Positions 44,604-54,910 of a stretch of DNA of 64,000 nucleotides are shown piece by piece. The position numbers were made by a program, and so were the translations under genes. The notes under the pieces are model-generated. The model was not told the origin of the DNA, did no database searches, and saw only the letters and a program-made list of their open reading frames with translations. Location of the stretch: positions 1,178,001 through 1,242,000 of the forward strand of contig LR792634.1 in the NCBI GenBank assembly GCA_902827205.1. Direction: 5' to 3'. Position 1 is the stretch's first letter. The number at the start of each line of letters is the position of its first letter. The DNA is from Methanocaldococcus lauensis (lineage in GTDB: Archaea > AGJL01 > Methanococci > Methanococcales > Methanocaldococcaceae).

Positions 44604-44783
44604 CTACTCCTTTACACTTAATGCATATTTACCTTTAATTTTAATATTTGCCTTCTTAGCAATTTCTGATTTTTCTGGATTTAAAACAATTAACAACCCA
44701 ATCCAATTTTCGCTTGTTGGAGAGTGACATATAGGGCATATTTCGTCGTTAGTTAAATATTTACATTTTAAGCAGGCTCTCAT
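44604..44783 (-). CDS. spt4: Transcription elongation factor Spt4 (RpoE'')
   Basis: A 59-aa zinc protein: MRACLKCKYL with the first CxxC and EICPICHSPTSENWIGLL with the second. It ends in KIKGKYALSVKE. Spt4 binds the NGN domain of Spt5 and makes RNA polymerase processive. GGTGAGGTT precedes the ATG. It lies between rpo7 (16 bases upstream) and the dephospho-CoA kinase gene. It is short, so it is easily missed when only longer frames are considered. Confidence 0.93.
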   Translation of the reverse strand: MRACLKCKYLTNDEICPICHSPTSENWIGLLIVLNPEKSEIAKKANIKIKGKYALSVKE

Positions 44784-44799
44784 AACCTCACCTTTTTAG

Positions 44800-45369
44800 T
44801 TATTCTTCTCCCTCTTTTTTATTTTTCTTTTTTTCTTCTTCAATCCACTCTAATTTTCCTAAGTATGGCTGTCTCATCGTTAAAGCTATTTTACTTCCCC
44901 TCTTTCTTTCAGCTTTTAAACTAATGGCAACGATTCTTGCTCTAACATAGTCTCCAATTTCTAAAACTTTTCCAGTCTCTTTTCCAATAATCGCCTCTCT
45001 CTTAGGGTCATAAGATACATAATCATCCATAATTTGCGAGACGTGTATTAATCCATCCAAAGGCCCTAACCTTACAAAGCTTCCAAATTCTACGACATCT
45101 ACTATTTCTCCCTCAATAAGTTCATACATTTCTGGAATATACACAAGAGTTTCAAATACAACTGGGTGATAGGCTGAACCATCCCCATGAACTACTTTTC
45201 CATCTCCTATCTCTTTTACATCAACTATTGACAAAATAAAACCTACATCTTTATCTAATCTTCCTTCATATTTTTCTATAAGAATTTTCTTTATCGTTTC
45301 TTTTAAATCATTTCCAAACTCTTCTGGGGGAACTCTAACGACATCAGCAATTTCTAATATTTTATACAT
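44800..45369 (-). CDS. rpo7: DNA-directed RNA polymerase subunit E' (Rpo7)
   Basis: A 189-aa stalk subunit of archaeal RNA polymerase, homologous to Rpb7. The N-terminal tip-associated domain ([19 protein letters not shown]) is followed by an S1/OB domain from about residue 80 ([26 protein letters not shown], given as residues 83-108). It pairs with Rpo4 to bind emerging RNA. The frame runs upstream to 45381, but the ribosome site GAGGTG lies there and the ATG at 45369 gives the normal N-terminus. It heads the rpo7-spt4-dephospho-CoA kinase-rps24e-rps27ae cluster. Confidence 0.95.
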   Translation of the reverse strand: MYKILEIADVVRVPPEEFGNDLKETIKKILIEKYEGRLDKDVGFILSIVDVKEIGDGKVVHGDGSAYHPVVFETLVYIPEMYELIEGEIVDVVEFGSFVRLGPLDGLIHVSQIMDDYVSYDPKREAIIGKETGKVLEIGDYVRARIVAISLKAERKRGSKIALTMRQPYLGKLEWIEEEKKKNKKEGEE

Positions 45370-45716
45370 AATTAAATTCACCTCTTATTTTGAGTTTATT
45401 TTGTTAAATATAGAAGTAAATAAAAATATAATTAGAAGATATTAAAAATAAAAAGCAAATTATCTCAAAAATAAGACTTAGAAAAAATAATATTGATAAT
45501 ACTTTTATTACGAAGTTGTATTTATAATTAACCATAGCTATTCATAATGGGTTGTATTTATGTTTATTATGTTTATGTTCTTAACGAAACTATTTTAAAA
45601 TGAATATTTAAAACTAACCTAAAAGAATTTATTAATTTTAAATAGTATAAACAAAGTTTTTATATTATTTGGACACAAAGTTTGTCTTTCAATAACAAAA
45701 AATTTTGGGGATAGCG
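45370..45716. other. Intergenic region with divergent promoters
   Basis: About 350 AT-rich bases between rpo7 (minus) and the UDP-ManNAc dehydrogenase gene (plus). Near the plus-strand gene TTTTTATATTAT (about 45656-45667) looks like a TATA box and ACAAA-G-TTTGT (45675-45685) is a small dyad near the expected start. GTTGTATTTAT occurs twice (near 45514 and 45550). I see no gene or RNA structure. Confidence 0.5.
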
Positions 45717-47006
45717 ATGACAGCAACATCAAATAACGATAACAACGATAAAAAAAAGATATGTGTAGTTGGTTTAGGATATATTGGACTACCAACAGCA
45801 TCAATGTTAGCAATATATGGATATGAAGTTATAGGAGTAGATATAGACAAAAAAAGAGTAGAGGAGATTAAAAAATTAAATTTTAAAACTACAGAAAAGG
45901 ATTTAATGACTTTAGTCAAAGGGGCAATAAATTCAGGAAATTTAAAAGTTCAAACAAAGCCAGAAAAGGCTGATGTTTTTATTATCTGCGTGCCTACACC
46001 ATGTATTGAGATTGATGGAGAAAAAAAATGTGATTTAAGTTATTTAAATAAGGCCATTGAAGACATAAAACCATACATAGAAGATGGGAATTTAATAATT
46101 ATTGAGAGTACAGTTCCCCCAGGAACTTCTGAACAGATTTATAAAAAATTGTCTAAGGAGAAGAAGATATATTTAGCCCATTGTCCAGAGAGAGTTCTGC
46201 CAGGAAATATTTTAGCGGAGTTAGTTAAAAATGACAGAATAATTGGTGGAATAGACGATAAATCAAAAGAAATGGCTAAAAAGATTTATGTGACATTTGT
46301 AGATGGAAAAATATATTTAACAGATACTAAAACAGCAGAGATGGTAAAATTAATGGAAAACACTTATAGGGATGTTAATATTGCATTGGCAAATGAGTTT
46401 GCGAAGATTTGTGAGGAGTTGGGAATAGATGTATGGGAAGCTATAGAGTTGGCTAACAAACATCCAAGGGTTAATATTTTAAAGCCGGGTCCAGGAGTAG
46501 GTGGGCATTGTATAAGTATAGACCCCTGGTTTATTGTTGAGAAATCAAAAAATGCGGTTCTTATAAAAACTGCAAGAATTTTAAATGATTCTATGCCTTT
46601 TTTTGTAGTAGAAAAGATTAAAAAAATATTAAATAAGGATAGTGGAAAAATAGCTATATTTGGGGTAACATATAAAGGAAATGTTGATGACACAAGAGAA
46701 AGTCCAGCAGAGAAAGTTGTTAGAAAGTTAATAGAGGATGGTTTTGAAGTAAAATGCTATGATAAGTATGCAAGAAACTTTATAGTTCCATTGTATAGTT
46801 TAGAGGAAACTGTTGATGGTGTAGATATAATAGTTATTTTGGCTGATCACGATGAATATAAAAACTTTGAAGAAGAAACTATAAAAGATATTTCCTCAAA
46901 AGTAAAAAATAAAATAATCTTTGACACTAAAAATGTAATAAACAAAGATTTATGGAAAAAAGAAGGTTTTAAAGTATATATATTAGGTGATGGGAAAAAT
47001 GCATAA
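45717..47006 (+). CDS. wecC: UDP-N-acetyl-D-mannosamine dehydrogenase
   Basis: A 429-aa NAD-dependent nucleotide-sugar dehydrogenase that oxidises UDP-ManNAc to UDP-ManNAcA for surface glycans or N-glycosylation. The N-terminal Rossmann motif is [15 protein letters not shown] near residue 17, the catalytic cysteine is in [15 protein letters not shown] near residue 258, and the C-terminal UDP-binding domain has [16 protein letters not shown] near residue 320. UDP-glucose dehydrogenase is the main alternative but the [11 protein letters not shown] form favours the ManNAc type. ATG at 45717 follows GGGGATAG. The next gene overlaps its end by 8 bases. Confidence 0.9.
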   Translation: MTATSNNDNNDKKKICVVGLGYIGLPTASMLAIYGYEVIGVDIDKKRVEEIKKLNFKTTEKDLMTLVKGAINSGNLKVQTKPEKADVFIICVPTPCIEIDGEKKCDLSYLNKAIEDIKPYIEDGNLIIIESTVPPGTSEQIYKKLSKEKKIYLAHCPERVLPGNILAELVKNDRIIGGIDDKSKEMAKKIYVTFVDGKIYLTDTKTAEMVKLMENTYRDVNIALANEFAKICEELGIDVWEAIELANKHPRVNILKPGPGVGGHCISIDPWFIVEKSKNAVLIKTARILNDSMPFFVVEKIKKILNKDSGKIAIFGVTYKGNVDDTRESPAEKVVRKLIEDGFEVKCYDKYARNFIVPLYSLEETVDGVDIIVILADHDEYKNFEEETIKDISSKVKNKIIFDTKNVINKDLWKKEGFKVYILGDGKNA

Positions 47007-47469
47007 ATTAAATGAAATATATTTAAAGGAGTGTATTCATTTTTTTGATAGTTGTATAAATGCTTTAAAAGAGTTTGATTTAAGAACATTTATATCAAGA
47101 TTTTATTATGGAATGCTATATTTATTAAATGCATTTGAATTTTATATTAGGGAAGATATAGAGGACTGGCACAATAAAGAGAGATATATTAATTTTAGTA
47201 AAAAAATTAGGAACTTTTTAATAGATTTAAAGTTATATAGGCATGCATCAGATTATATCTTATCTAAAAGATTGGAGCACGGTAAATCATATGATGAACA
47301 TTGGGAAGAATTTAGAGAAAGTTATTTAAAATTAAAATTTTTCCATTATTTGCACATATTGAAGCAGGAACTGTATAATTATAGGCATAATCAACTTATA
47401 TGCATTATCGTTGAAAAACTGGACATTATTGAGAAGTTATTAAAACTCTACATTATGTTAGAGGAATAA
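46999..47469 (+). CDS. Helical protein of unknown function coupled to wecC
   Basis: A 156-aa, mostly helical protein rich in aromatic residues ([23 protein letters not shown]). The pattern recalls HEPN-type four-helix domains, but the usual R-x4-6-H nuclease motif is not clearly present, so I do not assign it. GGTGATGGG precedes the ATG at 46999, which overlaps the wecC stop (ATGCATAA). The following unknown gene starts two bases after its stop. The coupling suggests that the three gene products are made together. Confidence 0.68.
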   Translation: MHKLNEIYLKECIHFFDSCINALKEFDLRTFISRFYYGMLYLLNAFEFYIREDIEDWHNKERYINFSKKIRNFLIDLKLYRHASDYILSKRLEHGKSYDEHWEEFRESYLKLKFFHYLHILKQELYNYRHNQLICIIVEKLDIIEKLLKLYIMLEE

Positions 47470-47471
47470 TT

Positions 47472-48008
47472 ATGGACGATATAATAAGAATATTAAAAGA
47501 ATTTGGAATTTATAGTGAATATTTAAAAATATTAGATATAGAGGTTGAAGGAGATAAATATATAACTATTCTAATCCCAGATGCATTAGATTGGATAGAA
47601 TTGGAGGAAATAGAAGAAATCTTAGAAAAAAAGATGGATAATGTTAGAATTAAGATTTCAAAATTGCCTTTAAGCAGATTTATAAAAATATATTTAGAGA
47701 GGAATCTTAAAAATAAAACTTATGGAAATTTCATTGAAAACATTGAAATAGATGGAATAAATTATGCTTTATATATTGACTGGAAAAATAAAAAAATAAT
47801 AATTCATAAATTTAATGGTAAAAATCCTATAACAGAAAGTTGTAAATTATCATCAAGTTGGGAGACTCCGTGGGGTCTTTGGGTTTTAGGTTTTAAGAGT
47901 AGGGAAGAGGCAAAGAAATTTGCTGAAAATCTTGCATCTGAAATTTATAAATATTATAAAATCGATTTTAATATTGTAGAACATAAAAGGTGTTTAATAG
48001 AAAATTAG
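47472..48008 (+). CDS. Conserved protein of unknown function
   Basis: A 178-aa soluble protein that I do not recognise. A first alpha/beta part ([21 protein letters not shown], then [26 protein letters not shown], residues about 25-55) is followed by a beta-rich stretch with [28 protein letters not shown], given as residues about 128-155. The Trp-rich segment may be a ligand-binding face. It is two bases downstream of the helical protein gene and ten bases before the dapB start, so all belong to one operon from wecC to dapB. Confidence 0.7.
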   Translation: MDDIIRILKEFGIYSEYLKILDIEVEGDKYITILIPDALDWIELEEIEEILEKKMDNVRIKISKLPLSRFIKIYLERNLKNKTYGNFIENIEIDGINYALYIDWKNKKIIIHKFNGKNPITESCKLSSSWETPWGLWVLGFKSREEAKKFAENLASEIYKYYKIDFNIVEHKRCLIEN

Positions 48009-48017
48009 GTGATAAAA

Positions 48018-48842
48018 ATGATTAAAGTGGCTGTTACAGGAGCATTGGGTAGAATGGGAAGTAATATAATTAAAACAATATCTCAACAAGAAGATATGAA
48101 AGTAGTTGCGGCATTTGAAATTCCAAATCATCCAAAAAAGGGAGAAGATGTAGGTGAATTAATTGGCATAGGAAAAATAAATGTTCCATTATCTACTTCA
48201 GATGAACTAAATGAAGTTTTAAAATCTACAAAGCCAGATGTTTTAGTTGATTTTACCATAGCAGATGCATGTGTAGAAAATGTTAAAATAGCCGCTAAAA
48301 ATGGAGTTAATTTAGTTATAGGAACTACAGGATTCACAGATGAACAAAAAATGGAAATAGAAAAAGCAATAAAAGAGAATAAAGTAGCGGCAGTTATTTC
48401 ACAAAACTTTGCAATAGGCGTTAATATATTCTTCAAAACCTTAGAATTCTTAGCCAAAAAACTTGGAGATTATGATATAGAAATAATTGAAATGCATCAT
48501 AGATACAAAAAAGACGCTCCTTCGGGAACTGCCTTAAGAGCGGCTGAAATTATAAAAGAAAATAGAGGAACTGACAGTATTTTTGTTTTTGGAAGAAAAG
48601 GATTAATTGGTGAAAGAAAGAAGGAGGAGATTGGAATTCACGCATTGAGGGGAGGCGATGTTGTTGGAGATCATACAGTTATATTTGCTGGAGATGGAGA
48701 GAGAATCGAAATTACTCATAGGGCAAGTAGTAGGCAGGCGTTTGTTAATGGAGTTATATTATCTATAAGATTTATTAAAGATAAAAAGGAAGGAATCTAT
48801 AATACATTCGATGTCTTAGGTTTGAATGAGATTAAATTTTAA
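48018..48842 (+). CDS. dapB: 4-hydroxy-tetrahydrodipicolinate reductase
   Basis: A 274-aa NAD(P)H-dependent reductase of lysine/diaminopimelate synthesis. The dinucleotide motif VTGALGRMGSNIIK is at residue 6, VIGTTGFTDEQ near 100, the catalytic HHRYKKDAPSGTALRAAE near 160, and HALRGGDVVGDHTVIFAG near 213. GGTGATAAAA precedes the ATG at 48018; an in-frame GTG at 48009 overlaps it. It is the last gene of the wecC transcript. lysA at 24 kb completes the pathway. Confidence 0.95.
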   Translation: MIKVAVTGALGRMGSNIIKTISQQEDMKVVAAFEIPNHPKKGEDVGELIGIGKINVPLSTSDELNEVLKSTKPDVLVDFTIADACVENVKIAAKNGVNLVIGTTGFTDEQKMEIEKAIKENKVAAVISQNFAIGVNIFFKTLEFLAKKLGDYDIEIIEMHHRYKKDAPSGTALRAAEIIKENRGTDSIFVFGRKGLIGERKKEEIGIHALRGGDVVGDHTVIFAGDGERIEITHRASSRQAFVNGVILSIRFIKDKKEGIYNTFDVLGLNEIKF

Positions 48843-48981
48843 TATTTGAATTTTTATTTTTATATAGTTAGTTCATAAAATATGAATTTTAATTCCAAAT
48901 AGAAAACTTTATATAGGTATATTATGCAATATTAGATACTGTAAATATATAAAATATGGGTTATAGATAAATGGTGAGAGT

Positions 48982-50115
48982 GTGAAAAAAATATTGGCTT
49001 TAATATTAGGAATCTGTTTAATACTCCCAATAGTTTCATTGGCAGGTTGTGTAGGAGAAAACTCTCAGAATAGTCAAACTCCTTCAAATTCAAAAACCAT
49101 TATAATAAGAACTACAGGAGCAACATTTCCAAAGTATCAGATACAAAAATGGATTGAAGATTATCAAAAAACCCACCCTAATGTAAAAATAGAATATGAG
49201 GGTGGAGGATCAGGTTACGGACAAGAAACATTTTTAAAGGGATTAACTGATATTGGAAGGACTGATCCTCCAGTTAAAGAGGCAATGTGGAAAAAATTCT
49301 TGGGAACAGGAGATCAACCGTTGCAATTCCCTGAAATCGTAGGGGCTGTTGTTGTTGCCTATAATATTCCAGAACTTAAAAATACAACGTTAAAGTTAAG
49401 TAATAATGCGTTAGCAGATATATACTTAGGTAAAATAAAATACTGGGATGATCCTGAAATTAAAGAATGTAATCCAAAAATTGCTGATAAATTACCTCAC
49501 AAAGAAATAATTGTCATTCACAGAAGTGACGCCAGTGGAACAACTGCAATATTTACAACATACTTAAGTTTAATAAGCAAAGAGTGGGCAGATAAAGTTG
49601 GAGCTGGAAAAACAGTTAATTGGCCTGTTGATCAGATGGGTAGAGGAGCAGCTGGAAAAGGAAATCCTGGAGTAGTGGCTATATTAAAGAATACTCCATA
49701 CTCAATAACATACACTGAATTGTCATATGCAATCGAAGAAAAACTTCAAACTGCTGAATTACAAAATAAAAATGGAAAATATGTTAAAGCAAATGAAACT
49801 ACAATAAAGGCGGCTGTTGAAAATGTTAAAGCATACATTCCAAATCCAACAGAGGGTTATAAAGAAGATTTAAAACAACTGTTAAACGCTCCGGGAGATA
49901 ATGCATATCCAATAGTAGCATTTACCCACTTGTTAGTTTGGGAAAATAAAAATGGTAAGCATTACAGTAAAGAGAAGGCAAAGGCAATTAAGGATTTCTT
50001 AACATGGGTATTAACAGAAGGGCAGAAGCCAGAACATTTAGCTCCTGGTTATGTTGGATTACCTGAAAGTGTAGCAAAAATTGGTTTAGACGCTGTAAAT
50101 AGAATAAAGGAGTAA
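48982..50115 (+). CDS. pstS: Phosphate ABC transporter, phosphate-binding lipoprotein
   Basis: A 377-aa extracytoplasmic phosphate receptor. The signal peptide ends in a lipobox-like SLAGCVGEN, so the mature protein is probably lipid-anchored at the cysteine near residue 23. TTGATFPKYQIQKWIEDY near residue 45, GGGSGYGQETFLKG near 77 and HRSDASGTTAIFT near 172 hold the phosphate-contacting residues. The start is GTG at 48982, after GGTGAGAGT. A TATA box (TTTATATAGG near 48911) lies ahead. It leads pstS-pstC-pstA-pstB-phoU. Confidence 0.95.
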   Translation: MKKILALILGICLILPIVSLAGCVGENSQNSQTPSNSKTIIIRTTGATFPKYQIQKWIEDYQKTHPNVKIEYEGGGSGYGQETFLKGLTDIGRTDPPVKEAMWKKFLGTGDQPLQFPEIVGAVVVAYNIPELKNTTLKLSNNALADIYLGKIKYWDDPEIKECNPKIADKLPHKEIIVIHRSDASGTTAIFTTYLSLISKEWADKVGAGKTVNWPVDQMGRGAAGKGNPGVVAILKNTPYSITYTELSYAIEEKLQTAELQNKNGKYVKANETTIKAAVENVKAYIPNPTEGYKEDLKQLLNAPGDNAYPIVAFTHLLVWENKNGKHYSKEKAKAIKDFLTWVLTEGQKPEHLAPGYVGLPESVAKIGLDAVNRIKE

Positions 50116-50320
50116 GATTTTTTAAATTCTATAATTTTCCTATTTTTTGTTTATTTTTTAGAAAAATTTAAAAACTTAGTAACAATCTATTTTAACATAA
50201 CGAAAATTTAAAAATAAAATTTAATAATTAAGCAATCAATAAAAATAATTAATGATCGATAATAAAATAAAATTTAAGATTATTAAAAAATAAAAAATTA
50301 CCATAATGAGGATGAAAACT

Positions 50321-51259
50321 ATGGATATATCTAAACTATTAAAAAAAATAGATGGATTTAAAATAATAACTTCACCAGCAATAATAATAGTTTTCATACT
50401 CTTTGCGCTAATGGTAGGATTCTATTTATATAATGCATTGCCAGCCATTGAAAAGTATGGATTAAATTTATTTATCCAAAATATATGGCAGGCTGCTGAA
50501 GAACCAGCAAAGGAAGTTTATGGATTAGCCGCACCAATTTGGGGAAGTATTTACACTGCCACAATTGCTATTTTAATAGCACTTCCTTTATCTATAGGTT
50601 ATGCAATATTTGTAAATGACTATGCTCCAAAGCCTTTAAAGTATCCCCTTATTATTATATCAGACATAATGGCTGGATTGCCTACAATAATTTATGGTAT
50701 TTGGGGAGCATTTATATTGGTTCCTCTTTTAAGAGACCATGTAATGAAGTTTTTGTATGAGCATTTTTCATTTATTCCTTTATTTGACTATCCTCCGCTC
50801 TCTGGATACTGTTATTTATCTGCTGGAATACTCCTTGGGATTATGGTTGTTCCTTTTGCATCTGCAATAATAAGAGAGGCTTATGCGATGATTCCTTCTG
50901 TATATAGGGAAGGATTGGTTGCTTTGGGAGCTACAAGATATGAAACTACAAAAGTTTTAATTAGATTTATAAAGCCTGCAATAATATCTGGCTTTATATT
51001 GGCATTTGGTAGGGCTCTTGGAGAAACCGTTGCTGTCTCATTGGTTATTGGAAATTCATTTAACTTAACTTATAAGTTATTTGCTCCTGGATATACAATA
51101 TCCTCCCTTATAGCAAACCAGTTTGGAAATGCTATCTTATATGAATATATGACCTCTGTCTTATATTCTGCTGGGCTCGTTTTATTTGTAATTGGTTTGA
51201 TTGTGAATATTATAGGGCTTTATTATTTGAAGAGGTGGAGAGAAAATGTATCCCACTAA
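50321..51259 (+). CDS. pstC: Phosphate ABC transporter permease
   Basis: A 312-aa membrane permease of phosphate uptake with six main membrane helices. VYGLAAPIWGSIYTATIAILIALPLS, given as residues about 60-85, and the cytoplasmic EAA loop REGLVALGATRYETT near residue 195, ending in GRALGETVAVSLVIGNS, are typical of PstC. The exact start is unsure: ATG at 50306 and 50312 also read in frame, but GAGGATG at 50308-50314 looks like the ribosome site for 50321. It overlaps pstA by 14 bases and follows pstS after a 205-base AT-rich gap. Confidence 0.92.
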   Translation: MDISKLLKKIDGFKIITSPAIIIVFILFALMVGFYLYNALPAIEKYGLNLFIQNIWQAAEEPAKEVYGLAAPIWGSIYTATIAILIALPLSIGYAIFVNDYAPKPLKYPLIIISDIMAGLPTIIYGIWGAFILVPLLRDHVMKFLYEHFSFIPLFDYPPLSGYCYLSAGILLGIMVVPFASAIIREAYAMIPSVYREGLVALGATRYETTKVLIRFIKPAIISGFILAFGRALGETVAVSLVIGNSFNLTYKLFAPGYTISSLIANQFGNAILYEYMTSVLYSAGLVLFVIGLIVNIIGLYYLKRWRENVSH

Positions 51260-52103
51260 AAATAACAATTTTCATAAAAAAATTAGGACTATTAAAGATT
51301 ATATCTTTTTAATAGTAGTTGGTAGTTTAACATTTATTGCTATACTCCCTCTATTTCATATAATTGTTTCAATTGTATTAAAGGGATTACCAGTTATAAT
51401 GGAAAAAGGAACAACATTTATATTTGGAACTTTGAGTGAAGGAGGAATAGGGCCAGCAATAGTGGGAACATTGATGCTAACATTTTTAGCAACTCTTATA
51501 GGATTACCTTTAGCATTTTTGGCTGGAGTGTATATTTATGAATTTTCAAATAGTTTTATAGGTAGGACTACTAAGATGTTGTTACAGATAATGTTAGAAT
51601 TTCCAACTATATTGGTGGGAACATTTGTTATGGGATTATTGGTTGTTCCCATGGGAACATTTTCCGCCCTTGCAGGAGCATTAGCTCTTGCAATAATATT
51701 AACTCCTTATGTTGCTGTATATACAGAAGAGGCCATGTCAGAAATTCCAAAAATATATAAAGAGGGAGGTTATGCGTTAGGATGTACAAGAGCGCAAGTA
51801 ATATTTAAAATTATTACAAAAATGGCTAAAAAAGGAATTTTAACAGGAATATTAATAGGTATGGCAAAAGTTTCTGGGGAAACTGCTCCCTTATTATTTA
51901 CAGCTGGTGGATTATATGAAGTTTATCCTACAAATCCACTTCAACCAATTGGAGCTATTCCTCTATTAATATATACACTGGTGCAAAGTCCTTCTCCCGA
52001 AGACCATAAAATAGCTTGGGGAGCAGCATTAGTTATGCTCATTATCTTCTTAGCAATATTCATTCCAATAAGATATGCTTTGAAAGATGACATAAAACTC
52101 TAA
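51246..52103 (+). CDS. pstA: Phosphate ABC transporter permease
   Basis: A 285-aa second permease of the Pst system, pairing with PstC. Six membrane helices are visible; [25 protein letters not shown] (residues about 160-185) is the loop contacting the ATPase, and [15 protein letters not shown] near residue 220 is the PstA counterpart of the PstC signature. Its start overlaps the pstC end and uses GTGGAGAG inside pstC as ribosome site. pstB follows after 31 bases. Confidence 0.94.
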   Translation: MYPTKNNNFHKKIRTIKDYIFLIVVGSLTFIAILPLFHIIVSIVLKGLPVIMEKGTTFIFGTLSEGGIGPAIVGTLMLTFLATLIGLPLAFLAGVYIYEFSNSFIGRTTKMLLQIMLEFPTILVGTFVMGLLVVPMGTFSALAGALALAIILTPYVAVYTEEAMSEIPKIYKEGGYALGCTRAQVIFKIITKMAKKGILTGILIGMAKVSGETAPLLFTAGGLYEVYPTNPLQPIGAIPLLIYTLVQSPSPEDHKIAWGAALVMLIIFLAIFIPIRYALKDDIKL

Positions 52104-52134
52104 CTCAAAAAATAAAAATATAGATAGTGAGATT

Positions 52135-52893
52135 ATGGAAAAAGTAAAGATAGAAACTAAAAATCTAAGTTTGTGGTATGGTGAAAAACAGGCATTGTTT
52201 GATATAAATCTTCCAATTTATGAAAAGAGAATTACTGCTTTAATTGGACCGAGTGGTTGTGGTAAATCTACATTTTTAAGATGTCTAAATAGGTTAAATG
52301 ATTTAATTGATGGAGTAAAAATAGAGGGAGAGGTTTTATTAGATGGAAAAAATATTTATGATGAAGATGTTGATGTTGTTGAACTAAGGAAGAGGGTAGG
52401 AATGGTTTTTCAAAAGCCAAACCCATTTCCAATGAGTATTTATGACAATGTCGCCTTTGGTCCAAGAATTCACGGAATTAAAGATAAGAAAAAATTAGAT
52501 GAAATCGTAGAATGGGCTTTAAAGAAAGCCGCTCTTTGGGATGAGGTCAAAGATAACTTAAATAAATCTGCCTTAAAATTGTCGGGAGGACAACAGCAGA
52601 GGTTGTGTATTGCGAGAGCTATAGCGGTAAAGCCAGAAGTTATATTATTGGATGAGCCAACATCTGCCTTAGACCCAATATCAACATTAAAAATAGAGGA
52701 GTTAATGGTTGAATTATCTAAAGATTATACTATTGTTGTTGTTACTCACAATATGCAACAGGCAAGTAGGATTTCTGACTATACCGCATTTTTCTTAATG
52801 GGAAAACTAATTGAATTTGGAAAGACAGAGGATATATTCTTAAACCCTAAAAGGAAAGAGACAGAAGATTATATTAGTGGTAGATTTGGTTAA
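52135..52893 (+). CDS. pstB: Phosphate ABC transporter ATP-binding protein
   Basis: A 252-aa ABC ATPase that powers PstCA. Walker [21 protein letters not shown] (start near residue 38), the Q loop [18 protein letters not shown] near 88, signature [14 protein letters not shown] near 150, Walker [13 protein letters not shown] near 170 and the switch histidine VVTHNMQQA near 203 are all intact. GTGAGATT precedes the ATG. phoU follows after 21 bases. Confidence 0.96.
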   Translation: MEKVKIETKNLSLWYGEKQALFDINLPIYEKRITALIGPSGCGKSTFLRCLNRLNDLIDGVKIEGEVLLDGKNIYDEDVDVVELRKRVGMVFQKPNPFPMSIYDNVAFGPRIHGIKDKKKLDEIVEWALKKAALWDEVKDNLNKSALKLSGGQQQRLCIARAIAVKPEVILLDEPTSALDPISTLKIEELMVELSKDYTIVVVTHNMQQASRISDYTAFFLMGKLIEFGKTEDIFLNPKRKETEDYISGRFG

Positions 52894-52914
52894 ATTATTT
52901 AAAGGAGGGTTAAA

Positions 52915-53592
52915 ATGGTTAAAAAATTTGAAATGATGTTAAAGGAAATAGAGAATGATTTAATGAATATGGCTGATATGTGTATTGAACAAATTGAAGA
53001 TTCTATAAAGGCATTTACAGAAGGAGATAGAGAATTAGCTAAAATAGTTAGAAAGAAAGATGATGAAATAGATTTAATGGAGATTGAAATAGAAGATAAA
53101 TGTATTAAGGCAATTGCATTATATCAACCAGTATCTGGAGATTTGAGGGAGTTGATAACTGCCATTAAAATATCTTCAAAATTGGAGAAAATTGGTGACA
53201 ATGCCTCAAAAATTTGTAAATTATTGTTAAAATCTAAAATAGAAGGTAGTAGAAAGAATGAATTATTGATAGTAATGAAAGACTATTTAATTACTATGTT
53301 AAAGAATGCAATGATTTCGTTTAAAAATAGAGATGAAGATTTAGCGAGAGAAGTTTATGAAATGGATAAAAGATTGGATGATTTATATGAACAGTTATAT
53401 AGGAGTATGATTAGCAAAATCTTAGAGGATCCTAAAAATCTAACCTTGGCAACAGAAATAATATTTGCGGCAAAATACTTAGAAAGAAGTGGGAATATTG
53501 TTGCTTCAATTGGGGATAGAGTAGTTTATATGATTACTGGGGAAAGAATAAAAGAAGAAGAATTAGAAGAAAGAATTGAAGAAAAAGAATAA
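52915..53592 (+). CDS. phoU: Phosphate-specific transport regulator
   Basis: A 225-aa all-helical protein made of two PhoU repeats. The metal-binding stretch [33 protein letters not shown] is split here: [14 protein letters not shown] near residue 48 and [10 protein letters not shown] near 70; the second repeat has [16 protein letters not shown] near 145 and [19 protein letters not shown] near 187. PhoU limits phosphate uptake through PstB; with no bacterial PhoR in sight, it is probably a transport modulator only. AAAGGAGGG precedes the ATG. Confidence 0.94.
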   Translation: MVKKFEMMLKEIENDLMNMADMCIEQIEDSIKAFTEGDRELAKIVRKKDDEIDLMEIEIEDKCIKAIALYQPVSGDLRELITAIKISSKLEKIGDNASKICKLLLKSKIEGSRKNELLIVMKDYLITMLKNAMISFKNRDEDLAREVYEMDKRLDDLYEQLYRSMISKILEDPKNLTLATEIIFAAKYLERSGNIVASIGDRVVYMITGERIKEEELEERIEEKE

Positions 53593-53653
53593 TAATCTTT
53601 TTTTATTAATGTAATTTTTTAATCTATTTTTTAATTTATATTATTGTGATAGC

Positions 53654-54520
53654 ATGAGAGCATATCCTATTAAAACAAGATACATAAGAAAAGGAGAAAA
53701 TTTTATCCCAATTGTTATAGAGGCAATAAAAAATAGTGGAATTAAATTAGAGAATGGGGATTTTGTTGTATTAAGTGAGAAGATGGTTTCTACATCAGAA
53801 GGAAATTTTATTGATGAAAGTAAATTTAAACCCGGAGTTTTAGCTCATTTTTGTTATTATTGGTCAAAATATGTTTGGGGCTATGTTCTTGGAAAAATTT
53901 TGAAAGTTAAAGAGGATAAAATAAAAAATTTAAGGAAATTGCCAAAAGAAGAAACTTTAAAACATAAGCAGGCAATTATAGAAGCTGTGGGGTTGAGATA
54001 TGCTTTAAAACCTTATGCTGAGGGTGGAGTAGATTTAACTAATGTTCCTGGAACTTATGCCTGCCCTTTACCAAAAAATCCAAAAAAATGGGCTGAAAAA
54101 TTGTATAAGGAGATAAAAAAAGAGTTAGGAGTTGATGTAGTAGTTATGATATCTGACACTGATGCAACATATAAAGTTTTAAATTTTTACATTACTGCAT
54201 TGCCTTATGCTATTGAAGGAATAATAAGTGGAGTAGGCGTTTTTGGTTTTATTCTTGGAAGATTAGCAGATGTTTTAAAGATTGGAGGATTTGCTGGATG
54301 CACACCATTGGCTGTATATGGAGATTATAAAAAATATACAATTGGAGAGCTTGTAAGGATAGCGTATATTTGCGATAGAGTTCATAAAACTATAAAAAAC
54401 ATTAATGAAGTTTTTGAAAAATACAACACTTATATTATAACAGAGGATATACTAAAAAAATTAGAGCATACTCCAGTTGTGGTTGTTAAAATGAAAGAAG
54501 AATATAAGCCAGTAAAATAA
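53654..54520 (+). CDS. Coenzyme F420-0:L-glutamate ligase-like protein (CofE family)
   Basis: A 288-aa protein of the CofE family. GDFVVLSEKMVSTSEGNFIDES, given as residues about 37-58, is the family GTP/metal region (SEKMVSTSEG), and ISDTDATYKVLNFYI near residue 170 holds the second conserved acidic pair. The middle differs from authentic CofE (EAVGLRYALKPYAEGGVDL), and the length is greater than the usual 250 residues, so it may be a paralogue with a different substrate. GTGATAGC precedes the ATG. It follows phoU by 61 bases but need not share its transcript. It is the last gene before the CRISPR region. Confidence 0.78.
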   Translation: MRAYPIKTRYIRKGENFIPIVIEAIKNSGIKLENGDFVVLSEKMVSTSEGNFIDESKFKPGVLAHFCYYWSKYVWGYVLGKILKVKEDKIKNLRKLPKEETLKHKQAIIEAVGLRYALKPYAEGGVDLTNVPGTYACPLPKNPKKWAEKLYKEIKKELGVDVVVMISDTDATYKVLNFYITALPYAIEGIISGVGVFGFILGRLADVLKIGGFAGCTPLAVYGDYKKYTIGELVRIAYICDRVHKTIKNINEVFEKYNTYIITEDILKKLEHTPVVVVKMKEEYKPVK

Positions 54521-54844
54521 GAAATAAAAATTAAACTCATAAAATTTTAAAATTTATTCATAATAATTAATACTCAATCTTGGAAATTTTTAGGAAATAT
54601 AATAATAAATCATAAAAAAATTAAATTTTTCTTATTATATATTAAAATTCTATAAATATTTAGAATTATTATAATGATTTTTTAACATTTTTATTATTTT
54701 ATAATAAAGATTTTAGAATTTACCGAGAGTCGTTATTACTCTTGAAAAGTATATAAATTAATAAATATATAAATTTAATTAAAAATAAAATTTCTATCTT
54801 TTAAACCCATAAGTAATTTTATTCATATCAATTATATCACTTTA
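54521..54844. other. AT-rich intergenic region before the CRISPR array
   Basis: No gene is seen. A small hairpin AGAGT-CGTTATT-ACTCT lies at 54726-54742, followed by TATA-like repeats (AGTATATAAATTAATAAATATATAAATT in parts). The rest is AT-rich without clear structure. It lies at the leader-distal side of the array. Confidence 0.5.
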
Positions 54845-54875
54845 TTTCCATCCCCTTAGGGGTCTGAGTTTTAAA

Positions 54876-54905
54876 CCCATAGGGCTCCGCCCTATTGGGA
54901 TACCC
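54876..54905. repeat. Palindromic element A, copy 6, inside the old end of the CRISPR array
   Basis: CCC then ATAGGG-CTCCG-CCCTAT then TGGGATACCC, starting exactly at the end of the first degenerate CRISPR repeat. It takes the place of a spacer together with element C. Confidence 0.8.
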
Positions 54906-54910
54906 GGGAT

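Noticed and set aside
46999-48008. A toxin-antitoxin pair (HEPN/MNT type) after wecC.
   Set aside because: No clear R-x4-6-H motif in the first protein and no nucleotidyltransferase GS...D motif in the second.
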